Shown piece after piece: positions 1-8,883 of a DNA stretch of 64,000 bases. Position numbers and translations under genes: made by a program. The notes beneath the pieces are model-generated. The model was not told the origin of the DNA. It saw only the letters and a program-made list of their open reading frames with translations, and did not search any database. Each line of letters opens with the position of its first letter. Position 1 is the first letter of the stretch. Origin of the DNA: RGIG3528 sp045598045 (GTDB lineage: Bacteria; Bacillota; Clostridia; Lachnospirales; Lachnospiraceae); NCBI GenBank assembly GCA_045598045.1, contig JAZLLG010000073.1, positions 29,460 through 93,459 on the forward strand, written 5' to 3'.

Positions 1-52
1 ACTAACATAAATAAAGTAAACTATACACAATCACAAAAGAAAAGGATGCTGT

Positions 53-778
53 ATGAAACTGAAAATAGTTGTTTGCGATGATGAAGAAATATACCGTTCA
101 GCGATAGTTAATTACGTCGAGCGTTGGACAGAAAATACCGGACGCAAAGACTGTGTAACTGTACAATTATATTCATCCGGCGAAGATTTACTGTACGATT
201 TAGAAGGCGGCACAATGTTTAACCTTCTTTTTTTGGATATAGAATTTCCGGGGGAGCAAAGCGGCTTGTTAACCGCAAAAACTGTTTATTCAAAAGATCC
301 TTATTCAACTATAGTATTTATTACAAATTATTCTGAATACGCTTGTTCGGGATACGAAGTAAACGCTCTCAGATATATTGTGAAACCCCTCATTTATGAA
401 AAAATTAAAGAATGCCTTGACATTACCTGGCACAAGTTTGAGATGCTTACCGCCGATTCCGTTATTCTTAATGACAGTGGAACTTTGATTTCTCTTCCGA
501 TAAAGAGTTTCGTATACGCTGAATCATTTGGGCATACTTTATCCATACAGACAGCAGAAGGAAATGTATACCACATTAGATCACGATTAAGTGATTACAT
601 AACCAATTTTCCTTCTGACCTTGTGTTTCGATGTCACCGAAGTTATGCAATTAGCCTAATGTATATAAGAAAAATAACGCATAGCGAAATCACTCTTTTA
701 GACAATACAACAATCCCGTTAAGCAATAAATACAAAAAAGAACTCTACGCCGCTTTTATGCATTATCATCAAGGTTAA
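53..778 (+). CDS. agrA: AgrA-like LytTR response regulator
   Basis: A 241-residue two-component response regulator. Residues 1-125 form a CheY-like receiver with the acidic pair D9-D10, phospho-acceptor D62 (in LLFLDIEF), T91 and K111 (VKP). Residues 140-238 read as a LytTR DNA-binding domain with the usual R-CHRSY-I core. Start supported by AAAGGA six bases upstream. The stop is followed closely by an AgrC-like kinase and then AgrB, so it most likely answers to a cyclic-peptide signal and activates its own operon. The codons are rich in A and T compared with genes beyond 3 kb. Transcription probably begins upstream of the window. Family certain; the Agr assignment rests on the neighbours. 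Confidence 0.85.
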   Translation: MKLKIVVCDDEEIYRSAIVNYVERWTENTGRKDCVTVQLYSSGEDLLYDLEGGTMFNLLFLDIEFPGEQSGLLTAKTVYSKDPYSTIVFITNYSEYACSGYEVNALRYIVKPLIYEKIKECLDITWHKFEMLTADSVILNDSGTLISLPIKSFVYAESFGHTLSIQTAEGNVYHIRSRLSDYITNFPSDLVFRCHRSYAISLMYIRKITHSEITLLDNTTIPLSNKYKKELYAAFMHYHQG

Positions 779-790
779 GGAGTGCACCAC

Positions 791-2083
791 ATGACAAATG
801 TATTTGAAATTGCTATTAATCTCTATCAAGGTTGTCTTATTGTTTACTTTTGCGACAGATTTCACTCAGGCAAGCGTAATCTTCCGATTGCCTTTCTTTG
901 TGCTCTATTGGCCGGTGCGTTTTTATGTATTCATCAATACTATTCCTTTCCTTTTCCTGACTCTGTAGTTTTTATATTCGGTTATTTGTACCTTCACATA
1001 ACAAAACGCAGTTCAATATGGGGGCGCTTTTTCTGTTGCATTCTCCTTACTGTAATTTGGATTGCTACATCTATGGTTTTCATTTCTGTTTTACAATATG
1101 TTTTTCATTTTGATTCAGAAGCAATATTTTCCACTGGTAAGATGAGAGCCATGTTTTTATTGACATTTAACATTCTCATAACCGTAGTTCTATTTCTTAT
1201 ATGTAATGTACTACGAAGAAGGCAACCTACGCGAATGCCCTTTAGCTGTTCATTGTTATTTACCATTCTTCTCATGGGTGAGTGGTTCACTTCCGAGTTA
1301 TTATTTTCTTATATAACTCAAAATGCCGTTTCCACAGAACCGTTACTTTTTTATAGTATCCTTTCCTTATTGTGTATACTTATTTTTTCAATAGTACTAT
1401 ATGAGTTTTTCTGTATCATATTAATCCGTGCAATACATGCAGAAAATCAATCCAGAATGTTGGCAGACTCCCAGAAACATCAGCAAGAACTAAAAAACAT
1501 GTATCAGGTTCTCCTAAAAAACCAGCACGATTTCAAGCATCGCCTTTCCATAGCAGAAGCGCTTATAAGCACAAAAAAAGATTCATCAAAAAAAGCCATA
1601 AGCGAACTCCTGTCTGAAAACAAATGTCAAAATAATTTCTTTCTTACTGGAAACGAGTCAGTTGATGCCTTATTAACCGTAAAAAAAGAGATTGCTGAAG
1701 TTAACGGAATTGAGTTTCGCTATGTCCCTTATCCACTAAATCGGCTTCCAATAGACGATGTAGCCTTCTGCATCTTGGTAAGCAATCTTCTTGATAATGC
1801 AATTCAGGAACAATTGCGTTTTACTGACATGACTGCCACTCGATACGTCGAACTAAAATTTTCTAAAAGCAGAGATATGTTCTTTATATCCTGTATCAAT
1901 CCAACCGTTGAAGAAAAAATAGACCTTTCATTCTCAAACATACAAAAAAAGCAAAATAATGGCCACGGTTTCGGCTTGGCAAGTATTCGGCAAACAATAG
2001 AGGAAAACCAAGGAATTATTCGAATAGAATTCGATGAGCACCTGTTCAAAGTTAATATAATGATACCTGTAGAAGGAGATTAA
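791..2083 (+). CDS. agrC: AgrC-like GHKL sensor histidine kinase
   Basis: A 430-residue membrane sensor kinase. The N-terminal ~210 residues are hydrophobic with about six membrane segments, as in peptide-sensing AgrC. A dimerisation helix follows with the phospho-acceptor motif NQHDFKHRL, then a GHKL ATPase domain with N box (SNLLDNAIQEQ) and G box (GHGFGLASI). I chose the ATG at 791 over the in-frame GTG at 782 because the AAGGAG at the end of the upstream gene sits eight bases before the ATG but would overlap the GTG. It lies between the response regulator and AgrB, an Agr-type signalling arrangement. The ligand would be a processed AgrD peptide, which is not visible here. Confidence 0.83.
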   Translation: MTNVFEIAINLYQGCLIVYFCDRFHSGKRNLPIAFLCALLAGAFLCIHQYYSFPFPDSVVFIFGYLYLHITKRSSIWGRFFCCILLTVIWIATSMVFISVLQYVFHFDSEAIFSTGKMRAMFLLTFNILITVVLFLICNVLRRRQPTRMPFSCSLLFTILLMGEWFTSELLFSYITQNAVSTEPLLFYSILSLLCILIFSIVLYEFFCIILIRAIHAENQSRMLADSQKHQQELKNMYQVLLKNQHDFKHRLSIAEALISTKKDSSKKAISELLSENKCQNNFFLTGNESVDALLTVKKEIAEVNGIEFRYVPYPLNRLPIDDVAFCILVSNLLDNAIQEQLRFTDMTATRYVELKFSKSRDMFFISCINPTVEEKIDLSFSNIQKKQNNGHGFGLASIRQTIEENQGIIRIEFDEHLFKVNIMIPVEGD

Positions 2084-2087
2084 TCAA

Positions 2088-2687
2088 ATGATTGAAACAA
2101 TAAGTCATAAATTGTTTGTTGCTCTAGCGAAAAAAACAAATATATCCCCTAGAGAGAAGGAAACAATATTATATGGTATCAACGCATTGACATATACATT
2201 AATAAGCACATTACTCCTAATCTCCTTCGGTGCATGTACAAATAAACTTCTTTCAACAACGATAATCATTGCTGTCTTCTATGTAAATCAAACTATTGGG
2301 GGAGGGTATCACGCCAGTTCACATTTAAGATGCTTTCTCACAATGTTTGTGGGTTTATTCTTAGTTCTATTTATTCTAAATAACAAGCGTATAAACTTTA
2401 TGGTTTATGTTATATATGTTGTTACTGGGGCAACACTGATGATATTAATCCCAGTTGTACTGAATAAAAACAAAGAATATTTGGAACACAAGATTAAAAA
2501 AATGGCTTTATGCTCACGTACATGCACAATTACTGAATTATTAATAGGCTTTGTATTATTCTATTTTGATATTAATATTTTCAGAACTTATTCCACCACT
2601 TTGTTGCTCTCCGGATTATCACGTGTCATCGGTCATATTATAAAAAAAAGAGCCGCTATGCGACTCATTTCTCATCAGGAAACATAA
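2088..2687 (+). CDS. agrB: AgrB-type peptide-processing membrane protease
   Basis: A 199-residue polytopic protein of the AgrB family, a membrane cysteine endopeptidase that cleaves the AgrD precursor and helps form its thiolactone or lactone ring. The catalytic pair H75 and C82 is present in GGGYHASSHLRC with the family's seven-residue spacing. About six membrane segments. AAGGAG nine bases before the ATG, four bases after the kinase gene. Its last 23 bp overlap the 3' end of a convergent XRE gene. No AgrD-like ORF (short amphipathic leader, Cys or Ser, acidic tail) follows it or precedes the regulator inside the window, so the substrate is upstream of base 1, elsewhere, or lost. Confidence 0.88.
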   Translation: MIETISHKLFVALAKKTNISPREKETILYGINALTYTLISTLLLISFGACTNKLLSTTIIIAVFYVNQTIGGGYHASSHLRCFLTMFVGLFLVLFILNNKRINFMVYVIYVVTGATLMILIPVVLNKNKEYLEHKIKKMALCSRTCTITELLIGFVLFYFDINIFRTYSTTLLLSGLSRVIGHIIKKRAAMRLISHQET

Positions 2688-2994
2688 TACTTATATAAGC
2701 TTGGATAACAATCTTTAAAAGTTTTGATATTCTGTCTCTATTTGTTTCTGAAATAGTATCAGGAATCATTATCACCTCTCCTTTATGATATATTCCAAGT
2801 AATTCGTCAGAGGTAACATTAAAATAATTAGCTACTGAAATAACACTTTCAATGCAGGGATTTGACAATCCCGATTCCCAGTTTTTTATTGCCTTTACGT
2901 CGACATTTATTTTTTTTGCAAGCTGAATTTGCGTTAGTCCTTCTCGTTTTCTTAATTCAACCAATTTATTTCCAAATACGCTTACATTTTTCAT
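2665..2994 (-). CDS. XRE-family helix-turn-helix regulator
   Basis: A 109-residue DNA-binding protein. Residues 5-60 form a Cro/C1-type HTH (LRKREGLTQIQLAKKINVDVKAIKNWE), with the recognition helix around KAIKNWESG; the C-terminal 45 residues are a short unassigned tail. Start set at 2994 because AAGGGG lies just upstream; a longer reading starting at 3048 has no ribosome binding site. A perfect 7-bp inverted repeat lies 16 bp upstream of the start and may be its own operator. It converges on agrB with a 23-bp overlap, so it may modulate the Agr locus by regulation or antisense transcription. No toxin partner is adjacent. Confidence 0.8.
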   Translation of the reverse strand: MKNVSVFGNKLVELRKREGLTQIQLAKKINVDVKAIKNWESGLSNPCIESVISVANYFNVTSDELLGIYHKGEVIMIPDTISETNRDRISKLLKIVIQAYISIMFPDEK

Positions 2995-3009
2995 CGTTTT
3001 ATCCCCTTT

Positions 3010-3026
3010 TTTGTATATAATACAAA
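3010..3026. promoter_or_regulatory. Perfect inverted repeat upstream of XRE gene
   Basis: TTTGTAT-ATA-ATACAAA, two exact 7-bp arms with a 3-bp spacer, 16 bp upstream of the XRE start codon. The length and symmetry fit a dimeric HTH operator. Autoregulation is inferred. Confidence 0.45.
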
Positions 3027-3072
3027 TAAAGGGCAGGAGAGTCGTCACCCGTCAAGGGTATAGTTATCTCGC

Positions 3073-4266
3073 TTACAGTATACGCACTTTATTGATTACT
3101 CTGACTCTTGAAGCGGCTTCTTCATATTCGCGCTCTGTTATTCCTCTTACGATGAATGCATATTCACCTGTAAGGGGCTTCAGGTCTTCGACCTTGCCAA
3201 AAACCTCACGCGCCTTGACTTTGTTGAAGGAAGCAACTCTTATAAAGAAATCGTTCTTTTCTTCAAGTCTGTCTGTGACAGGCTGTTTCTCTTCCGACCA
3301 GATAATCGGAACATTCTTTCCTCTGTTTCTGCAAATTTCCACAACGTCCGCGCCGACTGCACTGGCTGTAGGAAGGCTTCCTGCACCGCGTCCGTAGAAC
3401 ATTATTGTTCCGGAATATTTACCGTTTACAAGTATACCGTTATTGACATCATTTACGGTAAAAAGAGGTGATGTCTCATCAATGAGCATAGGGCTGACTG
3501 TCGCGAACACGTTACCTTCTTCCTTTCTCATGGAAGCAATAAGCTTAATGGACTTACCCATATGACGCGCATATTCGAAATCAAAAGCAGTAAGCTTTGT
3601 AATACCTTCAGTGTAGATATCCTGATAGTCAACAAACTTGCCACATGCAAGGGATGCAAGTATGGCGATCTTTCTTGCAGGGTCGTAGCCCTCAACGTCT
3701 GCCTCGGGATTACGCTCCGCATAGCCCTTGTCCTGTGCCTCGGCAAGTGCTGTTTCGTAATCCGTGCCTTCCAGATCCATCTTTGTAAGGATGTAGTTTG
3801 TTGTGCCGTTGATGATACCTCTGATTTCAAGAATTTCATCTGCGGAAAAGCTCTCGTTTATAGGGCGGATAATGGGAATTGCACCGCCAACGGAAGCCTC
3901 AAAGAAGAAATTAACGTTTTTCTCTTTTGCAATCCTTATGAGTTCAGGGCCGTGGTTGGCAACCATCTCTTTGTTGGATGTTGTTACCGACTTGCCTGCA
4001 AGAAGGCATTCCTTAACAAAAGTGTATGCAGGCTTGTCTCCACCCATTGTTTCAACAACGCACTCAACCTCAGGGTCGTTTACGATAACCTTGTAGTCAT
4101 GAACAAGGCACTTTTCAGCAGGGTCTCCTGGAAAATCACGAAGGTCGAGAACATACTTTACACTGATATCTTCTCCTGCTTTAGCTTTAACATTTTCGGG
4201 GTTCTGCGTAAACACTTTGTAAACGCCAGAACCGATTGTACCATAACCAAGTATTGCTATTTTCAT
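3073..4266 (-). CDS. hom: Homoserine dehydrogenase
   Basis: A 397-residue cytosolic enzyme reducing aspartate semialdehyde to homoserine with NAD(P)H, the branch point to threonine and methionine. The N-terminal Rossmann motif is GYGTIGSG; the catalytic domain carries TSNKEMVA, EASVGGAIPIIRP, GIINGTTNYIL and the signature AERNPEADVEGYDPARK. Residues from about 335 onward are ACT-like but shorter than usual, so threonine feedback may differ. GGAGG precedes the ATG. Only 23 bp separate it from the S41 protease gene upstream, so it is probably read with the fts operon, an odd partnership. lysC and thrH in this window supply neighbouring steps. Confidence 0.95.
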   Translation of the reverse strand: MKIAILGYGTIGSGVYKVFTQNPENVKAKAGEDISVKYVLDLRDFPGDPAEKCLVHDYKVIVNDPEVECVVETMGGDKPAYTFVKECLLAGKSVTTSNKEMVANHGPELIRIAKEKNVNFFFEASVGGAIPIIRPINESFSADEILEIRGIINGTTNYILTKMDLEGTDYETALAEAQDKGYAERNPEADVEGYDPARKIAILASLACGKFVDYQDIYTEGITKLTAFDFEYARHMGKSIKLIASMRKEEGNVFATVSPMLIDETSPLFTVNDVNNGILVNGKYSGTIMFYGRGAGSLPTASAVGADVVEICRNRGKNVPIIWSEEKQPVTDRLEEKNDFFIRVASFNKVKAREVFGKVEDLKPLTGEYAFIVRGITEREYEEAASRVRVINKVRIL

Positions 4267-4289
4267 AACTGATCCTCCGTTTTCAGAAG

Positions 4290-5768
4290 TTATTTTCTAA
4301 GAAAATCCATTGCCGCTTTTTTCTGCTCGTCCTCTTCTGTTTCGTAATTTTCCTCAACAGCTATGTCAGGCTCGATGCCGATGCCGTGAATGCACACGCC
4401 TGAAGGACAGAAGTAGCTCATTGTTGTGAGCTTGACGGCAGATCCGTCAGTGAGCGGGAATATTGACTGAACGATGCCTTTTCCGAAGCTCGTTGTTCCC
4501 ATTACCGTAACAACACCATTGTCTTTCAGTGCTCCGGTAAATACTTCGGATGCACTTGCGCTGTACTCGTTTACAAGCACAACCATAGGAACGCTGACCT
4601 TATGTCCGTCAACGGAATAGTACTGTTCGCCTTCTCCCAAACGGTCTTCAGTGTAAACAATGAGTTTGTTCTCGTCAAGTATGTAATCCGCCATATTGAC
4701 ACAAACATCAAGAAGTCCGCCACCGTTATCACGTAAATCAATAATAAGTGACTTCATTCCGTCTGCGGTGAGTTTATCAACCGCATTCTTGAACTGCCCC
4801 TCCGTTACTTCGTCAAAGGAAGTAACCGCTATGTAGCCGATTTTATCTTCAAGCATTTCAAACTCAACTGTAGGAACATCAATGAAAGCTCTCGTAATGA
4901 CAAAATCAATGTAGTCATTTACAGACTCACGATAAACGCGTACGTTAACCGTTGTATTTTCAGGTCCTTTCATCATTGCAACGATGTTTGTGAGTTCCAT
5001 AGCCGTAACATCCACTCCGTCAACACTTGTGATGATGTCTCCGGCTTTCATGCCCGCATTATAGGCGGGACCGTTCACAAAGGGACGGACGATTGTTGAA
5101 ATCATTGTATTGATGTTCTGGCTGACATATGCACCAATGCCGCAATATGTGCCGCTTGTGCTTTCCATAAGCTCGTCATACTCTTCGGGAGTATAGTAGC
5201 ATGTATAAGGATCGCCTATAGCATCCATAATGCCCTTATAAAGACCTTCCTGAAGAGTTTCAACACCTACGGGCTTGTAGTAGTAATATTCGATAATCTG
5301 TCCCAGGAGAAGCAGCTTGTCTTCAAAATCTGCTGAAAGAAGGTCACGTGAAATGTTGTAATCAAGTACCGGCGTAGGCGTAGGTGTAGGTGTTGCCGGA
5401 ACAGGCGTTGCCGTATTTTCGACAACAATCTTCGTGGGAGCCTGAGTTTCGGTTGCAGGTATTACGATTACAGATGTCCCTGTCTCATTCGGTTCCTCTG
5501 TAACAACGGGAGTCTCTGTCGTTTTTTGAGTTTCAGGCGTTTCACCTGCTTTGAGTTCCTTGTTACCCGAAGCTTCAACATTACCGGCATTTGCTTCCAC
5601 CTTCGGCGAAGGAGTACCGATTGTAACTCTTTCGTGCTGCGGCTGCTCCACTTCCGGTAACTCAATCCACTTCTTAAAAGAACATCCCGTAATAAACAGG
5701 CAGACCAAAGCTGCCGATAAAACCATTCCGGCGCCTTTTAAGAGACTCTTTAAAAATCCTTTGTTCAT
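4290..5768 (-). CDS. S41 carboxy-terminal processing protease, lipoprotein
   Basis: A 492-residue secreted PDZ protease of the CtpA/CtpB family. A signal peptide ends in the lipobox FITGC, so it should be lipid-anchored on the outer membrane face. A Thr/Pro/Glu-rich linker (about residues 35-130, with a PTPTPTP run) leads to a PDZ domain (about 195-290) and an S41 domain with the nucleophile region NEYSASASEVF and lysine in TSFGKGIVQS. ATG at 5768 chosen over an upstream TTG because GAGG sits six bases before it. It lies downstream of ftsEX and an M23 hydrolase, so it may trim or turn over wall hydrolases or their regulators. Confidence 0.93.
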   Translation of the reverse strand: MNKGFLKSLLKGAGMVLSAALVCLFITGCSFKKWIELPEVEQPQHERVTIGTPSPKVEANAGNVEASGNKELKAGETPETQKTTETPVVTEEPNETGTSVIVIPATETQAPTKIVVENTATPVPATPTPTPTPVLDYNISRDLLSADFEDKLLLLGQIIEYYYYKPVGVETLQEGLYKGIMDAIGDPYTCYYTPEEYDELMESTSGTYCGIGAYVSQNINTMISTIVRPFVNGPAYNAGMKAGDIITSVDGVDVTAMELTNIVAMMKGPENTTVNVRVYRESVNDYIDFVITRAFIDVPTVEFEMLEDKIGYIAVTSFDEVTEGQFKNAVDKLTADGMKSLIIDLRDNGGGLLDVCVNMADYILDENKLIVYTEDRLGEGEQYYSVDGHKVSVPMVVLVNEYSASASEVFTGALKDNGVVTVMGTTSFGKGIVQSIFPLTDGSAVKLTTMSYFCPSGVCIHGIGIEPDIAVEENYETEEDEQKKAAMDFLRK

Positions 5769-5833
5769 ATTATCCTCACTTTTCAAGCCATATGCGGCCT
5801 AAGGTAAACCCCTGATTTATTAACTTCCGTAGA

Positions 5834-5862
5834 AGTTTATCACAGAACATATTTGAAGGCAA
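5834..5862 (-). promoter_or_regulatory. Possible internal promoter for S41 protease-hom
   Basis: On the minus strand TTGCCT, 17 bp, TAAACT, lying between the M23 gene and the protease gene. The -10 overlaps a short hairpin at 5822-5837 (AACTTC, loop TACG on the minus strand, GAAGTT). Would let the protease and hom be expressed apart from ftsEX. Confidence 0.35.
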
Positions 5863-5885
5863 GCAAAGCCGATGCCACAAAAATA

Positions 5886-7145
5886 TTATTTAAGTCTTTT
5901 ATCGGATGAAACATATTTCAGCGGGTCAACCGCAGTTCCGTTTATAAATATTCCGAAGTGCAGATGTGCCCCGGTCGATACTCCCGTGGAGCCTACTTTC
6001 ATTATTTCCTGGCCGCGCCCCACTTCATCCCCTTCTTTAACAAGAAGCTTCGAAGCATGACAGTATATTGTTCTCACGCCGTTGCCATGATCAATTACAA
6101 TGTAGTTTCCGGACGAATAGCTGTACGTTGCGGTCACCACTTTGCCTGCAATGGCAGCAAGTACGGGCGTTCCCGTGTTCGCACTGATATCAATTCCCTT
6201 ATGGTACGTTGTTGCATCCTTCGTAGGCGCATCTCTGTAGCCGAAGTATGACGTTATTCTTGTGTTGTTTTTAAGCGGCCAGATGATGTTGTCAAGAGAA
6301 TGGCTGGCAGCCATTTCACGTTCCTTGCGGAGTCTTTCCTCTTCTTCCTTACGCTTACGTTCCTCTTCGGCAATTCTTTCCTGTTCGAGTTTGGTGAGCT
6401 TGTCAATGTCCGCATCTGCCGTCTTCAGCTCATCCCAGTACTCATAAAGCATTTCTTCGTCAACGCCCAATGAATCCGCCAGATTTATAAGTTCCGCACT
6501 CTTCGCGGACGAAAGCTCTTCAAGGGCAGCAAGCTCGTCTTCCTGATAAGCTTTAAGTGTCTCAAGCCCCTCCAGCTCGGCTGTGTAGAGTTTTTCCGTC
6601 TCTATTGTTTCAAGCTTTGTGGCGTTGTATTTTTCCAGAAGTTCATTATCGTATTTTGTAATCTGCTGCCGATATTCCAGCTGATTAAAGACATCTGAAA
6701 TGCTTGCATTTCCGAGGAAAAGTTCCCAAACGGATGTCTCCCCGTTTTCATACATGTACTTCACCCTTTTTTTCATGGTATCGTACTGGTTCGCTTCTTT
6801 TTCCTTTACATCCTCAAGTGCTTTCTGAGTATTAGCAAGCTTTATTTCGGCCTCGGATATGTCTGTTGTGGTCGTTTCGTATTCATCGTACAGATTTGTG
6901 TACTCCGCGTCCAACTGAGCCATGTAGCTTTCCAGGTCTTCCTTCTGAGATGTCAGCTCATCGATTTTCTTTTCAAGCTCTTTTTTCTTTTCCTCAAGCT
7001 CAGCTTTCTTCTTCTTTGCTTCATCGATTTTCGGCTGGTATGACTCCACCGCGGATGCTCCGACAGATGGCGGAATAATTACGCCCAAAAGCATAATGCA
7101 AAGAAAGACCGCTGCCGCTGCTTTTTTACAAATGTTCGACTTCAA
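5886..7145 (-). CDS. FtsEX-associated M23 murein hydrolase with coiled coil
   Basis: A 419-residue secreted protein: signal peptide 1-29, a long charged coiled coil (about 30-275) with many E, K and L residues, and a C-terminal M23/LytM domain (about 290-410). The zinc ligands are all present: YHKGID (H and D) and AHLHFG (last H). That sets it apart from EnvC and NlpD, whose LytM domains lack metal ligands and only activate amidases; this protein should cut peptide cross-links itself. Its start overlaps the end of ftsX by 20 bp, so the coiled coil is expected to be the part moved by FtsX. It is the functional counterpart of PcsB or CwlO in other Firmicutes. Confidence 0.92.
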   Translation of the reverse strand: MKSNICKKAAAAVFLCIMLLGVIIPPSVGASAVESYQPKIDEAKKKKAELEEKKKELEKKIDELTSQKEDLESYMAQLDAEYTNLYDEYETTTTDISEAEIKLANTQKALEDVKEKEANQYDTMKKRVKYMYENGETSVWELFLGNASISDVFNQLEYRQQITKYDNELLEKYNATKLETIETEKLYTAELEGLETLKAYQEDELAALEELSSAKSAELINLADSLGVDEEMLYEYWDELKTADADIDKLTKLEQERIAEEERKRKEEEERLRKEREMAASHSLDNIIWPLKNNTRITSYFGYRDAPTKDATTYHKGIDISANTGTPVLAAIAGKVVTATYSYSSGNYIVIDHGNGVRTIYCHASKLLVKEGDEVGRGQEIMKVGSTGVSTGAHLHFGIFINGTAVDPLKYVSSDKRLK

Positions 7146-8052
7146 TCTTTCTCACCTGCCTCCTTGCGGTTGCCCAGCTCGTAACGAATCCGACTCCTGC
7201 ACCGAAAAGAAGAGCAATCGGTGCAAATTTTCTTGTGAGGTCGCTACCGGAAATGAACCGGAAGTTGCCGATAAGTTCACCAAACTGAGTTGCCAATGAC
7301 TCCGTAACTTTATCGTATGCATAGTGAAGCACAACGACGGGAATCAGGCTTCCCAGAGCTCCGATAAGTATTCCCTCTACAACAAAGGGTGCCTGAATAA
7401 AGAAATCCGTAGCGCCTATAACCGACATGATGGATATTTCCGGTTTACGTACATTGACACCGGTCGTGATTGTTGTCCTGATAAGGAATATGGCCACAGC
7501 CGAAAGAACAGCTATAAGTCCCGCTGAAATGACCGAAATGATGTTTTTGATATCTACAAGCTTATCCGAAACCTCTGACGAATAGTTTACCTTACGCACT
7601 CCGTCGATACTTTTTATGAACCTTATCAAAGAGTTTTGAAGGCTCACATCACTCATATATACTTCAAGACTTGCAGAGTCTTCAAGAGGATTGTCCGTTC
7701 CGAAAACCTGTGCCAGTTCCGGGCTTAGTGATTCGTTTTTATATTTTTCCCACGCTTCCTCGGGAGAAACGTACTTCACTTCCGAAACCTCAACTCTTTT
7801 CTCTATCTGAGACTTAATGTCAAGAATCATGTTTTCTTCACAGCCTTCGTCAAAGAAAACCGTCAAACCCACCGCAGAATCGGCTCTGTTGAGCACAGCA
7901 TCAAGATTCCGTACCATAAAATAAAAAGCCCCGAGCAAAATAAGGCAGGCGCTGATTGTTGCAATCGACGCCAATGAATAAACCCGGTTCTTAAAAAGTC
8001 CTTTTATACCCTGCCCAATGCAGTAAAAAAATGTTCTTACAGCTGACATCAT
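7126..8052 (-). CDS. ftsX: Cell-division ABC permease FtsX
   Basis: A 308-residue FtsX protein with an N-terminal membrane segment (about 22-45), an extracellular domain (about 50-165) and three further membrane segments ending near residue 300. The extracellular domain contains the usual PEEAWEKYKNE-like stretch. It couples ATP hydrolysis by FtsE to activation of a wall hydrolase. It lies 14 bp after ftsE and overlaps the M23 hydrolase start by 20 bp, which strongly suggests the three proteins form one machine. Confidence 0.95.
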   Translation of the reverse strand: MMSAVRTFFYCIGQGIKGLFKNRVYSLASIATISACLILLGAFYFMVRNLDAVLNRADSAVGLTVFFDEGCEENMILDIKSQIEKRVEVSEVKYVSPEEAWEKYKNESLSPELAQVFGTDNPLEDSASLEVYMSDVSLQNSLIRFIKSIDGVRKVNYSSEVSDKLVDIKNIISVISAGLIAVLSAVAIFLIRTTITTGVNVRKPEISIMSVIGATDFFIQAPFVVEGILIGALGSLIPVVVLHYAYDKVTESLATQFGELIGNFRFISGSDLTRKFAPIALLFGAGVGFVTSWATARRQVRKIEVEHL

Positions 8053-8066
8053 AACTCCAATCTTTG

Positions 8067-8825
8067 TCAGATATCTTCATAAAGTGAAAAACGTGAAGCA
8101 CCTCTGTAACCGCTTTTTTCCTCGTCTCGCACAACTCTTCCTTTTCGTAACGTTATTACACGCTTCTGAAGTTCATCAACCATCTCCTGGTTATGTGTTA
8201 CAACAACAACCGTTGTTCCACGTTTATTTATGTCTTCCAGAAGATGCATTATTTCTCTTGTGTTCGTAGGGTCAAGATTTCCTGTAGGTTCGTCCGCAAG
8301 AAGGATCATGGGATTGTTCACCAGAGCCCTTGCCAAAGCAACTCTTTGCTGCTGTCCTCCGGAAAGCTCGTCCGGCTTTGCATTGTATTTATCCGCAAGG
8401 CCTACAAGAGAAAGCATTCTTGGAACCTGATGCCGTATACCGACAGGACCTGCTCCGATAACACGCTGTGCAAAAGCCACGTTTTCAAAAACATTCCTGT
8501 CCTTTAAAAGCCGGAAGTCCTGAAAAACAACGCCGATGCTCCTGCGATACTTTGCAACGCGGCTTCTTCTGAGCCTGTTAACCGCATGACCTGCAACATA
8601 AACCTTTCCCTTTGTGGGAAGCGTTTCTTTCAACATAAGCTTCAACAGCGTTGATTTGCCTGAGCCCGAATCTCCCACAATGAAAACAAACTCACCCTTG
8701 TTTATAGTGAGATTAACGTCAACAAGCGCCTCTACGCCTTTCTTGTATTCCTTTGAAACATGTTCAAAGGATATTACAGGTGTTTCTATACTGTTTAATT
8801 CACGATGAAAATCATATTCTGCCAT
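8067..8825 (-). CDS. ftsE: Cell-division ATP-binding protein FtsE
   Basis: A 252-residue ABC ATPase with Walker A GDSGSGKST, signature LSGGQQQRVALARAL and Walker B ILLADEPTG. Start placed at the ATG at 8825, which AGAGGA precedes by about six bases; an upstream in-frame ATG at 8897 would run through the hairpin after the regulator gene. The N-terminus carries about 15 extra residues before the ABC core. First gene of the ftsE-ftsX-M23-S41-hom series. Confidence 0.95.
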   Translation of the reverse strand: MAEYDFHRELNSIETPVISFEHVSKEYKKGVEALVDVNLTINKGEFVFIVGDSGSGKSTLLKLMLKETLPTKGKVYVAGHAVNRLRRSRVAKYRRSIGVVFQDFRLLKDRNVFENVAFAQRVIGAGPVGIRHQVPRMLSLVGLADKYNAKPDELSGGQQQRVALARALVNNPMILLADEPTGNLDPTNTREIMHLLEDINKRGTTVVVVTHNQEMVDELQKRVITLRKGRVVRDEEKSGYRGASRFSLYEDI

Positions 8826-8883
8826 TTTGTCCTCTGACGCGGTTCGTCCGCAGTCTTTTTCAAAACCGCGATTATAAAGCAAA

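Noticed and set aside
2665..2994. XRE gene as antitoxin of a toxin-antitoxin pair
   Set aside because: No small toxin-like ORF is adjacent on the same strand.
3562..4272. Plus-strand ORF of 236 codons opposite hom
   Set aside because: The minus strand has a full homoserine dehydrogenase; no ribosome binding site or family pattern on the plus strand.
4267..4289. T-box or threonine attenuator upstream of hom
   Set aside because: The gap to the S41 protease gene is 23 bp; no room for a leader.
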